From positions 3,215,271 to 3,279,270 of the forward strand of contig NW_004450276.1 in assembly GCF_000321225.1 (NCBI RefSeq): 64,000 nucleotides of DNA, written 5' to 3'. Shown piece by piece: positions 24,745-37,109 of the stretch. Under the pieces are notes generated by a model, which did not search any database, had not been told where the DNA came from, and saw only the letters and a program-made list of their open reading frames with translations. A program made the position numbers and the translations under genes. Position 1 is the stretch's first letter. Every line of letters starts with the position of its first letter. This DNA comes from Odobenus rosmarus divergens. Taxonomy: Eukaryota; Chordata; Mammalia; Carnivora; Odobenidae.

Positions 24745-25575
24745 AAACCTGCATGTGAATAATGATTCATGATTTCCTTATTATTGCCCAAACTTAGAAG
24801 CATCCCAAGATGTTCTTCAGTAGGTGAATGGGTAAATAACCTGTGGTACATCCAGACAATGGAATATCTGGTGCTAAAAAGAAATGAGCTATCAAGTCAT
24901 GAAAAGACATGGGGGAACCTCAGGTGGATATTACTAAGTGGAAGCAGCCAACCTGAAAAGGCTACTTCCTCTCTGAGTCCAGCTGTCTGGCATTCTGGAA
25001 AAGGCAAAACTAGGGAGACAATAAAAAGATCAGTGGTTGCCAAGGGTTGGGGGGTACAGGGAGAGAGGAGGGATGAATAGATAGAGCAGAGAGGATTTTT
25101 AGGGCAGTGAAAATACTCTGTATAATACTATGATGATGGATAAATGTTATACATTGCTCCAAGCCCACAGAATGTACAACATCAAGAATGGACCAAAATG
25201 TAGACAGTGGACTTTGGGTGATTACGAGGTTCATCATTTGTAATACATGTCTCACTCTGGTGGGAGACTTTTTGTTTGTTTTTTGTTTTTCCAAGAGAGT
25301 GGGGGGTGGAGGGAGAGAGAATCCTAAGCAGCTTTCACACCCAGCGAGCAGCCTGATGCGAGGTTTGATCTCATGACCCTGAGTTCATGACCTAAGCCGG
25401 AATCAAGAGTGAAATGCTCAACCAGCTGAGCCACCCAGACACCCTGGGAGATGTTGATAATGGGGAAGCTGTGTGTGAGTTGGGACAGAAGGTATTGAAG
25501 AAAACTACACCTTCTCAGTTTTGCAGTGAATGTAAAATTGCTCTAAAAGTCTTAATGAAAAACAAAACTAAACCA
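24745..25575 (+). mobile_element. Old L1M 3' UTR, split by a SINE
   Basis: Sense L1M landmarks: 'gcatcccaagatgttcttca', 'gtaggtgaatgggtaaataa', 'ccagacaatggaatatctgg', 'gatcagtggttgccaagggt', 'actctgtataatactatgat' and, beyond the SINE, 'ttgcagtgaatgtaaaattg'. No coding capacity. Confidence 0.88.
25268..25444 (-). mobile_element. Carnivore SINEC, antisense, inside the L1
   Basis: It has a T-rich start, GA-rich centre, 'ctcatgaccctgagttcatg' and 'gagccacccagacaccc'. 'tgggaga' occurs on both sides (25261 and 25445), and the L1 sequence resumes afterwards. Confidence 0.92.
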
Positions 25576-26159
25576 CAATGTATTCTTTTAGAACCAGTTA
25601 TTTGAGAAATGTTTTGAGTTGAAACACATGCCATTCCTTTCTGGACCTGCAGGCACTCATTAACCTATCACCATTATTGAAGAGATTCAGTGCAGCGTCC
25701 TTTTCTTTCCCCTTTAGCATTTCTTCCTTTGGGGTTCTGGTTTGTGTTTTGCTTTGCAGTGTGAAGTGAGCTTGCTTTTTATTATCTGGGGCATATTAAC
25801 TAGTTTGTAGGGTGACCAGTGGTTTGATAGGATTTTATAATTGGGCAGCAGTGGATTTGTGATGTTTTTCTAAAGAAGCCCTGCTCTGCTGGGTCTTCGT
25901 TCCTGTCTGTGGTGTCTCAGCGCCATGTGTTGGCTTTCCTGTCTCCCCCATTGGGGCTCCTAATCCACCCCAATTAGCTTCAGCTTAATTGTGATAGCCT
26001 TTGAGGGGAGTGAATGGTTCTGGGTTCTTGCTACGTCTTATTTTGCCCCTGAGAAGTTTTTAGTCTCTGCCTCTGTCCCGCCTTAATACTTGGCTGTAGT
26101 ATATTTGTTTTAGAAACTGCAGGTAAGTAAAAAAGAATAAGAATTCCCTCAGATTTTGT

Positions 26160-26475
26160 CATCAAGAAGCCCATTATAGGTCCACAATCCCTAACCAACA
26201 ATTTGGAAAATTAAAATTTGGAAAACAATAAGCTTTTGAAAAACCAATTTGGAGACAAAATTTAACCTCACCTGAACCTGTGTGAGGTCTTTAGGCGGTT
26301 CATTTAGTGAGATGCTTGATTAGATAGTGCTGCCCCCAGTCTCCCTGAGGGTATCATGTAATATACACAGTGTTAGATGAACATTCTCAACTCTGAACTA
26401 GTCAAATTTCAAGACCCAGCTGGCCCCAAAGACTTCGGGTAAGGAATTGCAGGCCTGTGTTCACATTCTGGTGTG
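26160..26475. mobile_element. Possible old DNA-transposon fragment
   Basis: 'ccacaatccctaaccaacaa' with repeated 'tttggaaaa', later 'gacttcgggtaaggaattgc', recalls a mammalian DNA transposon with 'ccgaaatcc'-type ends. The match is loose and the family is not determined. Confidence 0.3.
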
Positions 26476-26479
26476 AATC

Positions 26480-27885
26480 AGTCCTGAATTTATGCAGACA
26501 CACATATACATGATACATAAATACACTCAGTCACACATGGATATATACACACGGTAGTATTTAATACATTATTACTACATATACGGTAAATATTTCAAAC
26601 AAGTAGAAAATACAGAGGCAAATACCTTTGTACTCACACCTCAGAATGAACTGTTAGCGTTCTGTTTGCTTATAACCTTAAGACCTGTTTGCATATGAAC
26701 ATATAGCTTTTGTCCTCTTTGCACCCATTTCTATTCCTTTTCTTGTCCTCTGCTGGAAAAAAAAATGCAGATCTTATGTTGGTTTTAACTTGATTTCTGT
26801 AAATGCATATTTAGAAACATGCAGCTATGAATGAGGATTCTAGCTAGCTGCAATTCTACTTCATTCTTTTAGGGACAACAATTGCAAAAGATACTCTACC
26901 TATAAATAGTCAATCTAGCTTTTTAAAATATTCAAATATTTAAAGTTTACATTCTTGGGAATGGGCTTCTTTGGCACTTTAGTAGACTGAATCATTTAAG
27001 GGTGACCTTAGTCATCACCTGACTGTCCTTCAATGTGACTAAATTCTGAACATATTTATACAGTGTAGTCCAGTCCAAACGCTGGAAAGGAGAAAGGCAT
27101 CAACCCATATGACCTCTATGTCTTCTTCTAGCCATGAACTTCTTTTGCAGTGTTGTCCTTTTGATGTCTCTTGTAGACATCACAACAGATACAAATCACT
27201 TTGAGTTTCTTAGGAAATAAACACCCTTAGGTAGGTAAGGCTTTTATTCTTCCTGGTAGAAAAGGATAAGGCTTACTCTTTATTCCATAAGAACAGCAAA
27301 TTAGCACAATTTCAATAGTCTCTCCATTTCCTGTATGGTTTTTTATTGGAAGAATATAAGTCAAATAGTCAATAGTATTCTTTTCAATCTGAAAAGAATA
27401 GTATTCTTTTCAGTCCAATGGCCCACCCATTGGATATGTTGAGTTTTTACAGAAATATACTCACTTCATTTATAATTTCTTTTCCCCCTAACTGCTGTTC
27501 TTAGTTTTAATATCTAAAGGTGGTTCTTTTTCTGAGTACTGTCCATTGATTTCCAGCTGATCTACTTTTTTCAGGTTTCCTATTAATACATAATTGTGTC
27601 ATGTTTTAGGCTTCATTTTAAAATGACCCTTTTGTGAAATTTTCCACAATGATTGATAACATGTTCATTCTTTATCAAAGATATAAATCAATAACAATTT
27701 CCTGACATTATTTGAAGATTCAGTGAAGGGTAAGATTTATAATACAATAGTAAAAGCTGGTCTCTATAAAGTTACAGTGTCCTCAGCCTTCTTAATTTAG
27801 GACTGCATTGAATATTGTTACATGAGACAGCTCTGGTCTGCAGCATCTGCTAAAGACTAGTTATCTTTTTATTTTATTCTAGCAA
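26480..27885. other. Unassigned intronic sequence
   Basis: AT-rich sequence with no exon or confident repeat. A local direct repeat of 'aatagtattcttttca' lies near 27370 and 27398. Confidence 0.45.
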
Positions 27886-27889
27886 TGCA

Positions 27890-28110
27890 GTATAGCCTAA
27901 TCGTTGATGGCTTAGGTTACATATTTTTCTTATTAAATATATAATCTTCAACCAATTACTTCACCTCTGAAGCTTCTGTTTCTTTTGCTTTCACATGAGG
28001 ATGAAAATAGCACCATCTTCACAGGATTAAAACAACTGAATGTGATTGGCATGCAGTAAGCTTTAAATAATGTTTGCGGTTGCTCTTATTATTGATAGCA
28101 TCATTCAAAA
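27890..28110 (+). mobile_element. MIR SINE
   Basis: Order seen: 'gcagtatagcctaatcgttg', 'aaccaattacttcacctctg', 'aagcttctgtttcttttgct', 'tcacaggattaaaacaactg' and 'attggcatgcagtaagcttt'. This is a full MIR, well diverged. Confidence 0.75.
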
Positions 28111-28114
28111 ATTA

Positions 28115-29415
28115 CTATATTCCATTTTTTCCTATTATATTCCTCCTTTCTCCATTCTTAGATTCCTATTTTTTGTTCTTGTTATTCCTTTTTTAAAAAA
28201 ACAAGATATCAAAGAGCCAAAATCTAAATATGCTAGTTGAGTATTTCTCTGGAAAGGCTTACTTTGGTTTTTCAGATATAAAAAGTAATCACTTGATTAT
28301 AAGCTACATTTATAAGTTGTTTGGCTCCTGAAAGCAAAAACAGGGAATGATTTTGCTCTTTCAGGGAGTAATATAATATCACTGAATAAAATAAATATCA
28401 GCAAGATCCTGAAAAATAGTTTAAGAAGGGAGAGACCTCTGCATAGAACTTGGAATTTAAATTCTCAAATCTCCTTGAGAATCTTAAAAATGAGGTTTCA
28501 CTTCTCCTTCATTTGTGGTTGAAATGCCCATGGTTGAAACATTTCTTCTGCGTGAACTCTTTCTCACTTACTGATTATTAATGGGTCCTATATTTCCCAA
28601 AGGAAAACTGCCTTTGTTCACAAATCAAAAGACTGGCTTAGTTGAAACAAGCAATAAAAAACAGAAATAGCCAAGATGATTTTGGAATCATCAGATGGTA
28701 TTATTTACAGATATAAGATACATTTTTAAAAGAAGTGACTTTTTTTTTAAATTTGGAAGATTTTAATTCATGGTAGAATTATAATTTTTCATTTTAGAGT
28801 TCTGAATTTAATTATATAGAAATAAGCAAGCAGAGGTGTAGATGACCTGGTATCATTTTTATTTGGCTTTGGAAGTAGTTTTATATTAACATTTTAATAT
28901 GAATATCTGAAAGTCTTGTGGTTCCCTTCAACAAAATGATATAACCATATTTTACAGACCCTAGTTTCACAATTCTATTTCAACTCCTGCCAGGGTCCCA
29001 CCTCATCCATGTACCTCTTTAGAGACACAGAGAAGTGCCCCAAGCATTCTTTTTTCCCCACTTTTTTAAAAAGTTGTGCAGGGCTTCAAATATGGCATCA
29101 ATAAAGGCTTGTCTAATGAGTCTGAAGAATTAAGCATCTGTATTTTAATTGACTTCAGTCTACAATAATTTCTAGTAATGAATAAAAGGAAAAATCTTTT
29201 AAAATTAAAGCTGTCCAAAATAAATTATAATAATGGTGTTAAGCATAATATATTTTTCAATTACAGTGCCTATACTTTGTCAAAATCCTTCTTTAGAAAC
29301 TGTTATTTTCTGCTTTATGTATGAAGGCCATATTCCTTAGTCGGCTAAGACTCTACAAAAATACCCAGTTCTAATAAGAATTTTAAAAATCATTACAATT
29401 ATATACATCTCATCA
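28115..29415. other. Unassigned intronic sequence
   Basis: I see no repeat family, exon or RNA gene in these 1.3 kb. Strongly AT-rich. Confidence 0.45.
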
Positions 29416-29419
29416 TAAA

Positions 29420-30180
29420 GTATCAAAAATTGCAGATAAGGCAATAGTCTGTCCTGACCTCCTTCGCCTCTTACTATAGTCTTTATCTTGAGGTTAGCAT
29501 AGACATTAGTTCATTTTTACTTCTGGACCCTATTCTGTTGATACATATGTATGTACCACTATATCTAGAAATCTAAACCATTGTGTTTTTAGCCTAAGTA
29601 GTATCCTATAATAAACTTTTTTTTTTGTAATTTTTCACTCAGAAACACATATTGAGGTTCTTTCCGTATTAACACATTGAGATATTATTTTTAACTGGCA
29701 TGGTTACCCATGGTCTGTATAACCATTTATTTATTTTTTTAAAGATTGTATTTATTTATTTGAGAGAGCGAGAATGAGAGAGATAGAGAGCACATGAGAG
29801 GGGGGAGGGTCAGAGGGAGAAGCAGACTCCCTGCTGAGCAGGGAGCCCGATGTGGGACTCGATCCCCGGACTCCAGGATCATGACCTGAGCCGAAGGCAG
29901 TCGCTTAACCAACTGAGCCACCCAGGTGCCTTAACCATTTATTTTTTTGATTGGCATTTAAATTGTTTCCATTTATTTACTTATCAAAACCAACATTGAA
30001 GTAAACATTCCTGGATGGGCTTTCACATACATGCTGATGAGTGTCTCTCTAGCATAAATGCTAAGAAGTGGGCTTAATTTTTGTAGTCTGTGCTATTTTT
30101 CTTTTTAACAGATAACATCAAATTGCCTTCCACTTGGGCTGCACCAATTCTTGCAATCAGTTTGTTCCATCTGTTAGTTA
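29420..30180 (-). mobile_element. Old L1M 3' region, antisense, split by a SINE
   Basis: Antisense landmarks are 'tagtatcctataataaact', 'gtaatttttcactcagaaac', 'ggcatttaaattgtttccat', 'tgagtgtctctctagcataa' and 'atgctaagaagtgggctt'. Decayed. Confidence 0.65.
29733..29931 (-). mobile_element. Carnivore SINEC, antisense
   Basis: Well-preserved copy: 'aaagattgtatttatttatt', GA-rich block, 'ggatcatgacctgagccgaa', 'aactgagccacccaggtgcc'. The flanks 'taaccatttattt' at 29720 and 29932 match exactly. Confidence 0.97.
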
Positions 30181-30214
30181 ATTTATCATTCTGTTAAAAT
30201 CCCATACTACTGGG

Positions 30215-30790
30215 TATGGGAGGAAAACATTTTCCCTGACCCTCTTATGGTTCCTGTCTGGGTCTGAATATTAAACTAACAATGTAGATTGAAGGAGAAA
30301 GCATACAAAATTATTTCATGTAAGTCTTACATGACACTGGAGCCTTAATAAGGACGTAAAGACCAGTTAATAAAGAAACAGTTAATCCTAAGCCTTTTTA
30401 TGCAAGGTTTGATGAAGAATGAACAGTCATGGAAAGATACAATGGGGCAAAGAGTACGAGCTAAGTGTAATCAACTGGGAGAAACCTAGCCAGGCGAAGA
30501 TTCAGATTCCTCTGCTTGTGTGTCCTTTTGTCTTCCAAAATAAGGGTGCCCCTTTCCTCCAGTTATAGAGAGGACACCTCTCACATGAGCAAAGATCAGA
30601 TAGTCCATCCTGCACATGCCATTTCTTAAATTCCTCCAGCTTGAAATACTCATTATGCCAAGGTGTGCCATATTTTGGGGATAGCATGTCTCAAAACCCA
30701 TCATCCTGTAGCACCCCAAGTGTTCTTGTCTATGTGTTGCTAAAGTGAGCATTTCACCCAAAGTGTTCTAAATATACCATACACTTCCAC
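30215..30790. repeat. Dispersed-repeat-like block, unclassified
   Basis: The stretch from 'gtcttacatgacactggagc' to 'gtgagcatttcacccaaagt' resembles an old mammalian dispersed sequence that I cannot name with confidence. It holds a short antisense open frame of 91 codons with no known domain, which I do not call a gene. Confidence 0.3.
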
Positions 30791-31429
30791 ATCTCCTTGC
30801 TTTTGCCTGTAATGTTACTAGATTCTCAAACAAAATCTGAGGTAGCAGTTATAACTGAGTAGCTATTATTAGGTAATTAGTTATTGGTTGTTAGGTAGTT
30901 AGTATTTTTAGCAACTTTTTTCAAATTTTGTCTCACATTCTTGGCAGAAACAATGAAGTGTTTTTCTTCGATTCTCCTAGTATCTTATACGTATCTTTTT
31001 GTATAGCATTTGTGGTGTAGTTTAGTTGTTAATGCATCATAACAAGTAAATCGTAAGAACGTTGGGATCTGAGATCCTCTCTGTTAAGATCGAGATGCAC
31101 CACCTACTATGTCCTGGACTGGTGGTCTTACTACACGTCTTTAAGACTCCAGACATAATTTCTCTCTCATTTTTTTCTAAGGTGGTAGATTAACAACATA
31201 ATAATGTGATTAATGAGAAAGAAAACAAATTATATCAGTCATTATTCAGAGTGTTAGAATAAATTAAACTGAAATAGATGCCTCCGAGTGCTTTAACTTA
31301 TGAATATTATTAACCACTCTATGTGATTATTGACTCTCTGCTTTACCTCACTAAGTAGGTTTCTGTATATATACATAATACATATTAGTATTTAAATATT
31401 CTGATATGAAAATGAATCATTGCCTCCAG

Positions 31430-31740
31430 CAGACCCATTACAAATGAATTCATATCTCAATTAAATTGAGTTGTAAACCACACAGTTGATTACCCCAAAG
31501 AGCTCATTTTAAATGCATACAACTTTTAATGACTCCAATGGGAAGGCAACCCTTCAGAAGTAATGAATGTTTCAACTTTTAATTAAAACAAGGTTACCTA
31601 AGACATTAAGGTTACATAAGAAGCTGTCAAAGCCGCTATGACTTTATAAATTTAGAATTTGAATGTTCTGGTCAAAACAGTTTTCTAAAATTAGATGGGA
31701 AGGTGGGGACAGATGCAAATGAGCTTCTCTACACAAAGAT
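31430..31740. other. Candidate conserved non-coding block
   Basis: About 310 bases just upstream of the fourth MAM exon lack any repeat. They carry many homeodomain/POU-like cores such as 'cttttaattaaaacaag', 'caattaaattgagttg' and 'gatgcaaatgagc'. Conservation is a guess from texture only. Confidence 0.35.
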
Positions 31741-31798
31741 GTATGATTATAAGACATTTATGATATATTTCTGATAATTTGTTTTTCTGTAATTATAG

Positions 31799-33919
<2,121 letters not shown>

Positions 33920-34018
33920 CTGGGTTTGTGTCATGTGAGGATGCAGGCTATATTTCATCCAGCAAATTCTGTGATTTTCCCTCTGACTGCCCAAATGGAA
34001 CAGATGAAGCCAATTGTG
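33920..34018 (+). CDS. MALRD1: MALRD1 internal exon: LDL-receptor class A module
   Basis: The exon follows a pyrimidine-rich tract and TTGAAG and ends before GTGAGC. It is 99 bases, phase 1 to 1, so a self-contained module. The peptide is (A)GFVSCEDAGYISSSK followed by FCDFPSDCPNGTDEANC. 'CD...DC..G.DE..C' is the calcium-binding half of an LDLa repeat, with acidic residues D, D, D and E in place. Only four of the usual six cysteines are present: those equivalent to C1 and C3, normally bonded to each other, are missing (C3 is replaced by Tyr in AGYI). The N-G-T is a potential glycosylation sequon. The four-cysteine state needs comparison with orthologues; it may be normal for this repeat. Confidence 0.9.
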
Positions 34019-35612
34019 GTGAGCCAGTACTTTAATCACTTAGTCCCTTTAGTACTTAGTTATTTGGCTAAGATTTATGTGTGCAATGGTTCCCCCCCAC
34101 ACACATTAGCCACAGGGGATACATTCCAAGACCCCCAGTGGATGACTGAAACCACAGATAGTATCAAATCCAATGTATGCTACGTTTTTTCCTATACATA
34201 CATATCTATGATAAAGCTTAATTTATACATTAGGAATGGTAAGAGATTAATGACAATAATAGAACAATTATAACAGTGTACTGTAATAAAAGTTATGTGA
34301 ATGTAGTCTCTCTCTCAAAATATCTCATTGTACTTACCCTTCTTGTGATGATGTGAGTTGATAAAATGCCTGCTTGATGAGATGAAGTGAGGTGAACAGT
34401 TAGTCATTGTGACTTAGCGTTAGGGTACTATTGAACTTTTTAAAAAAATTTTAACTCCAGTATAGTTAACATGCAGTGTTATATTAGTTTCAGGTGTACA
34501 ATATAGTGATTCAGCATTTGCATATAATACCCAGTGCTCATCGGGACAAATGCGCTCCTTAATCTCCATCACCTATCATCACTTATTTCACTATTTCACC
34601 CATCCACCCCCCCTCCCCGAACCGTCAGTCTGTTCTCTATAGTTGAGTCTGTTTCTTGGCTTGTCTCTTTCTCTTTTTCCCTTTGCTCATTTGTTTTATT
34701 TCTTAAATTCCCCATATGAGTGAAATCATATGTTATTTGTCTTTCTCTGATTGAATTATTTTGCATAGCATTATACTCTCTAGCTTCACCCATGTTATTG
34801 CAAGTGGCAAGATTTCATTCTTTTTTATGGCTGAATAATATTCCATTGTATATCTGTACTACATCTTTATCCACTCATCAATTGATGGATACTTGGGTTA
34901 CTTCCATAGCTTGGCTATTTTAAATAATGCTGCCTTACACATATGTGTGCATATATCCCTTTATATTAGTGTTATTGTGTTCTTTGGGAAATACCCAGTA
35001 ATGGGATTACTGGATCATAGGGTAGTTCTATTTTTAGCTTTTTTTAAAGAACCTCTACCCTGTTTTCAACAGTGGTCGCACCAGTTTGCATTCATACCAA
35101 CAGTGCACAAAAGTTCCCTTTTCTCCACATCCTCACCAACATTTGTTTCCTGTGCTTTTGATTTTAGCTACTCTGACAGATGTGAGGTGATACTTTGTAG
35201 TTTTGATTTGTACTTCCCTGATGATGAGAGATGTTGAGCATTTTTCATGTACCTGTTGGCCATCTGGATGTTGTCTTTGGAGAAATGTCTGTTCATGTCT
35301 TCTACCCATTTTTTAATTGGATTACTTTTTGTATGTGTGTCTGTTGAGTATAAATTCTTTATATATTTTGGATACTAACCCTTTATTAGATATGTCATTT
35401 GCCAATATCTTCTCCCATTCAGTAGGTTGCACCAAAAATAGTAAGATACCAGGGAATAAACTTAACCAAACAGGTGAAAGACCTGTACTTTGAAAATGAT
35501 AAAACATTGATGGAAGAAATGGAAGACCACACAAAGAAATGGAAGAATAAATACTGTTGAAATGTCTGTAGTACCCAAAGCAATCTGTAGATTTAATACA
35601 ATCCCTATGAAA

Positions 35613-35662
35613 NNNNNNNNNNNNNNNNNNNNNNNNNNNNNNNNNNNNNNNNNNNNNNNNNN
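35613..35662. other. Assembly gap of 50 N
   Basis: Fifty undetermined bases, with a duplicated 95-base Tigger flank and a duplicated 63-base L1 segment beside them. Confidence 1.
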
Positions 35663-35820
35663 ACCTTGGGTAACTGAAACCACAGAGAGGGAAACTGCAG
35701 ACACAGCTGGGGGGGGGACTACTGTACATATTTACTCTCTGAATGTAAAGTGCAGAGAATACTGTTGAAATGTCTGTAGTACCCAAAGCAATCTGTAGAT
35801 TTAATACAATCCCTATGAAA
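35663..35820. repeat. Chimeric duplicated segment after the gap
   Basis: 35663-35757 repeats 37014-37109 (the Tigger right end plus its flank) except for one G in a G-run. 35758-35820 then repeats the 63 bases at 35550-35612 just before the gap. The junction between the two pieces has no counterpart elsewhere in the window, so this is probably a misassembly at the gap. Confidence 0.85.
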
Positions 35821-36348
35821 ATACCAACAGCATTTTCCACAGAACTAGAACAAAAATCCTAAAATTTAGATGGAACCACAAAAGACCCCAAATAGTCATG
35901 GCAATTTTTAAAAAGAAAGCTGAAGGTATCATAATTCCGGACTTCAAGTTATATTACAAAGCTATAGTAATCAAAACAGGATGGTACTGGCACAAAAATA
36001 GACACATAGATTAATGGAACAGAATAGAAAACCCAGAAATAAACCAATGATTATATGGTCAATTAATCTTCAATAAAAGAGGCAAGAATATCCAATGGGA
36101 AAAAGTCTCTTCAACAAAGGGGATTGGAAAAACTGGTCAGCTACATGCAAATGAGTGAAACTGGACCACTTTCTGACACTATACACAAAAATAAACTCAA
36201 AATGGATTAAAGACATAAATGTGATACCTGAAACCTTAAAAATTCTAGAAGAGAACACAGGTTCTCTGTCTCTGGCATCAGCCAAAACAACATTTTTCTA
36301 GGTATGTCACCTGAGGCAAGGGAAATAAAAGCAAAAATAAAGTATTGG

Positions 36349-36880
36349 AGGAGGAGATGAACCACGAGAGACTGTGGACTCTGAGAAACAAACTGAGGGT
36401 TCTAGAGGGGAGAAGCGTGGGGGGATGGGTTAGCCTGGTGATGGGTATTAAGGAGGGCACGTATTGAATGGAGCACTGGGTGTTATGCACAAACAATGAA
36501 TCATGGAACACTACATCAAAAACTAATGTAATGTATGGTGATTAACATAATTAAAAAAGGTAAAAAACTAAAAAAACAAGATAACAGGAAGGGAAGAATG
36601 AAGGGGAGTAAATCGTAGGGGGAGATGAGCCATGAGAGACAATGGACTCTGAAAAACAAGCTGAGGGTTCTAGAGGAGAGGGGCTTGGGGGGATGGGTTA
36701 GGCTGGTGATGGGTATTAAGGAGGGCACGTATTGAATGGAGCACTGGGTGTTATGCACAAACAATGAATCATGGAACACTACATCAAAAACTAATGATGT
36801 AATGTATGGTGATTAACATAACAATAAAAAACTAATGATGTAATGTATGGTTATTAACATAACATAATAAAATAAAAAAA
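36349..36880 (+). mobile_element. Nested carnivore L1 3' tail with two tandem 3'-UTR units
   Basis: Inside the inverted L1 arm there are two successive copies of the carnivore L1 3' end. Each has 'tggactctga', 'ggttctagaggggag' or similar, 'gtgatgggtattaaggaggg' and 'caatgaatcatggaacacta'. The first ends at about 36560 and the second spans 36575-36870. 'aaataaagtattgg' and 'aaataaaaaaagtattgg' flank the unit as a probable target-site duplication. The end of unit two repeats 'actaatgatgtaatgtatgg' twice. Confidence 0.88.
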
Positions 36881-37109
36881 GTATTGGGACTACATGAAAA
36901 TAAAAAGCTTCTGCACAGCGAAGGAAACAATCAACAAAACTAAAAGGCAGCCTACTATTGACCTTTTGACCATCCATCAGAAAAAGGATCATCTGCTTCC
37001 TGCAGTGCGATTGACCTTGGGTAACTGAAACCACAGAGAGGGAAACTGCAGACACAGCTGGGGGGGGGGACTACTGTACATATTTACTCTCTGAATGTAA
37101 AGTGCAGAG

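Larger units (their letters stand above)
34441..36952 (-). mobile_element. L1 with 5' inversion (twin-primed insertion)
   Basis: 34441-35430 is the antisense 3' UTR and ORF2 end ('tcaggtgtacaatatagtga', 'gctgaataatattccattgt'). At about 35430 orientation flips, and 35431-36952 is sense ORF2 ('aaagacctgtactttgaaaa' to 'cttctgcacagcgaaggaaa'). The inverted part ends at 'aaaggcagccta', exactly where the antisense body begins in the L1 map ('caacctactgaatgggag' on the other strand). The whole is therefore one insertion. A 15-base target-site duplication, 'tactattgaactttt'/'tactattgacctttt', lies at 34426 and 36953. No intact ORF. Confidence 0.9.
34084..37076. mobile_element. Tigger/pogo-type DNA transposon, split by an L1
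   Basis: The left part (34084-34440) begins with a terminal repeat 'caatggttccccccc' and reads 'ggatacattccaagaccccc', 'agtggatgactgaaaccaca' and 'gtaataaaagttatgtgaat'. The right part (36953-37076) reads 'ggatcatctgcttcctgcag', 'gggtaactgaaaccacagag' and ends 'ggggactactg' followed by TA, the inverse of the left terminus. The two halves were contiguous before the L1 entered. It is non-autonomous: no transposase is seen. Confidence 0.82.

Noticed and set aside
35322..35840. A 172-codon minus-strand frame running through the N gap
   Set aside because: It crosses 50 undetermined bases and the duplicated segment, and consists of antisense L1 and Tigger sequence. It is an artefact of the gap.
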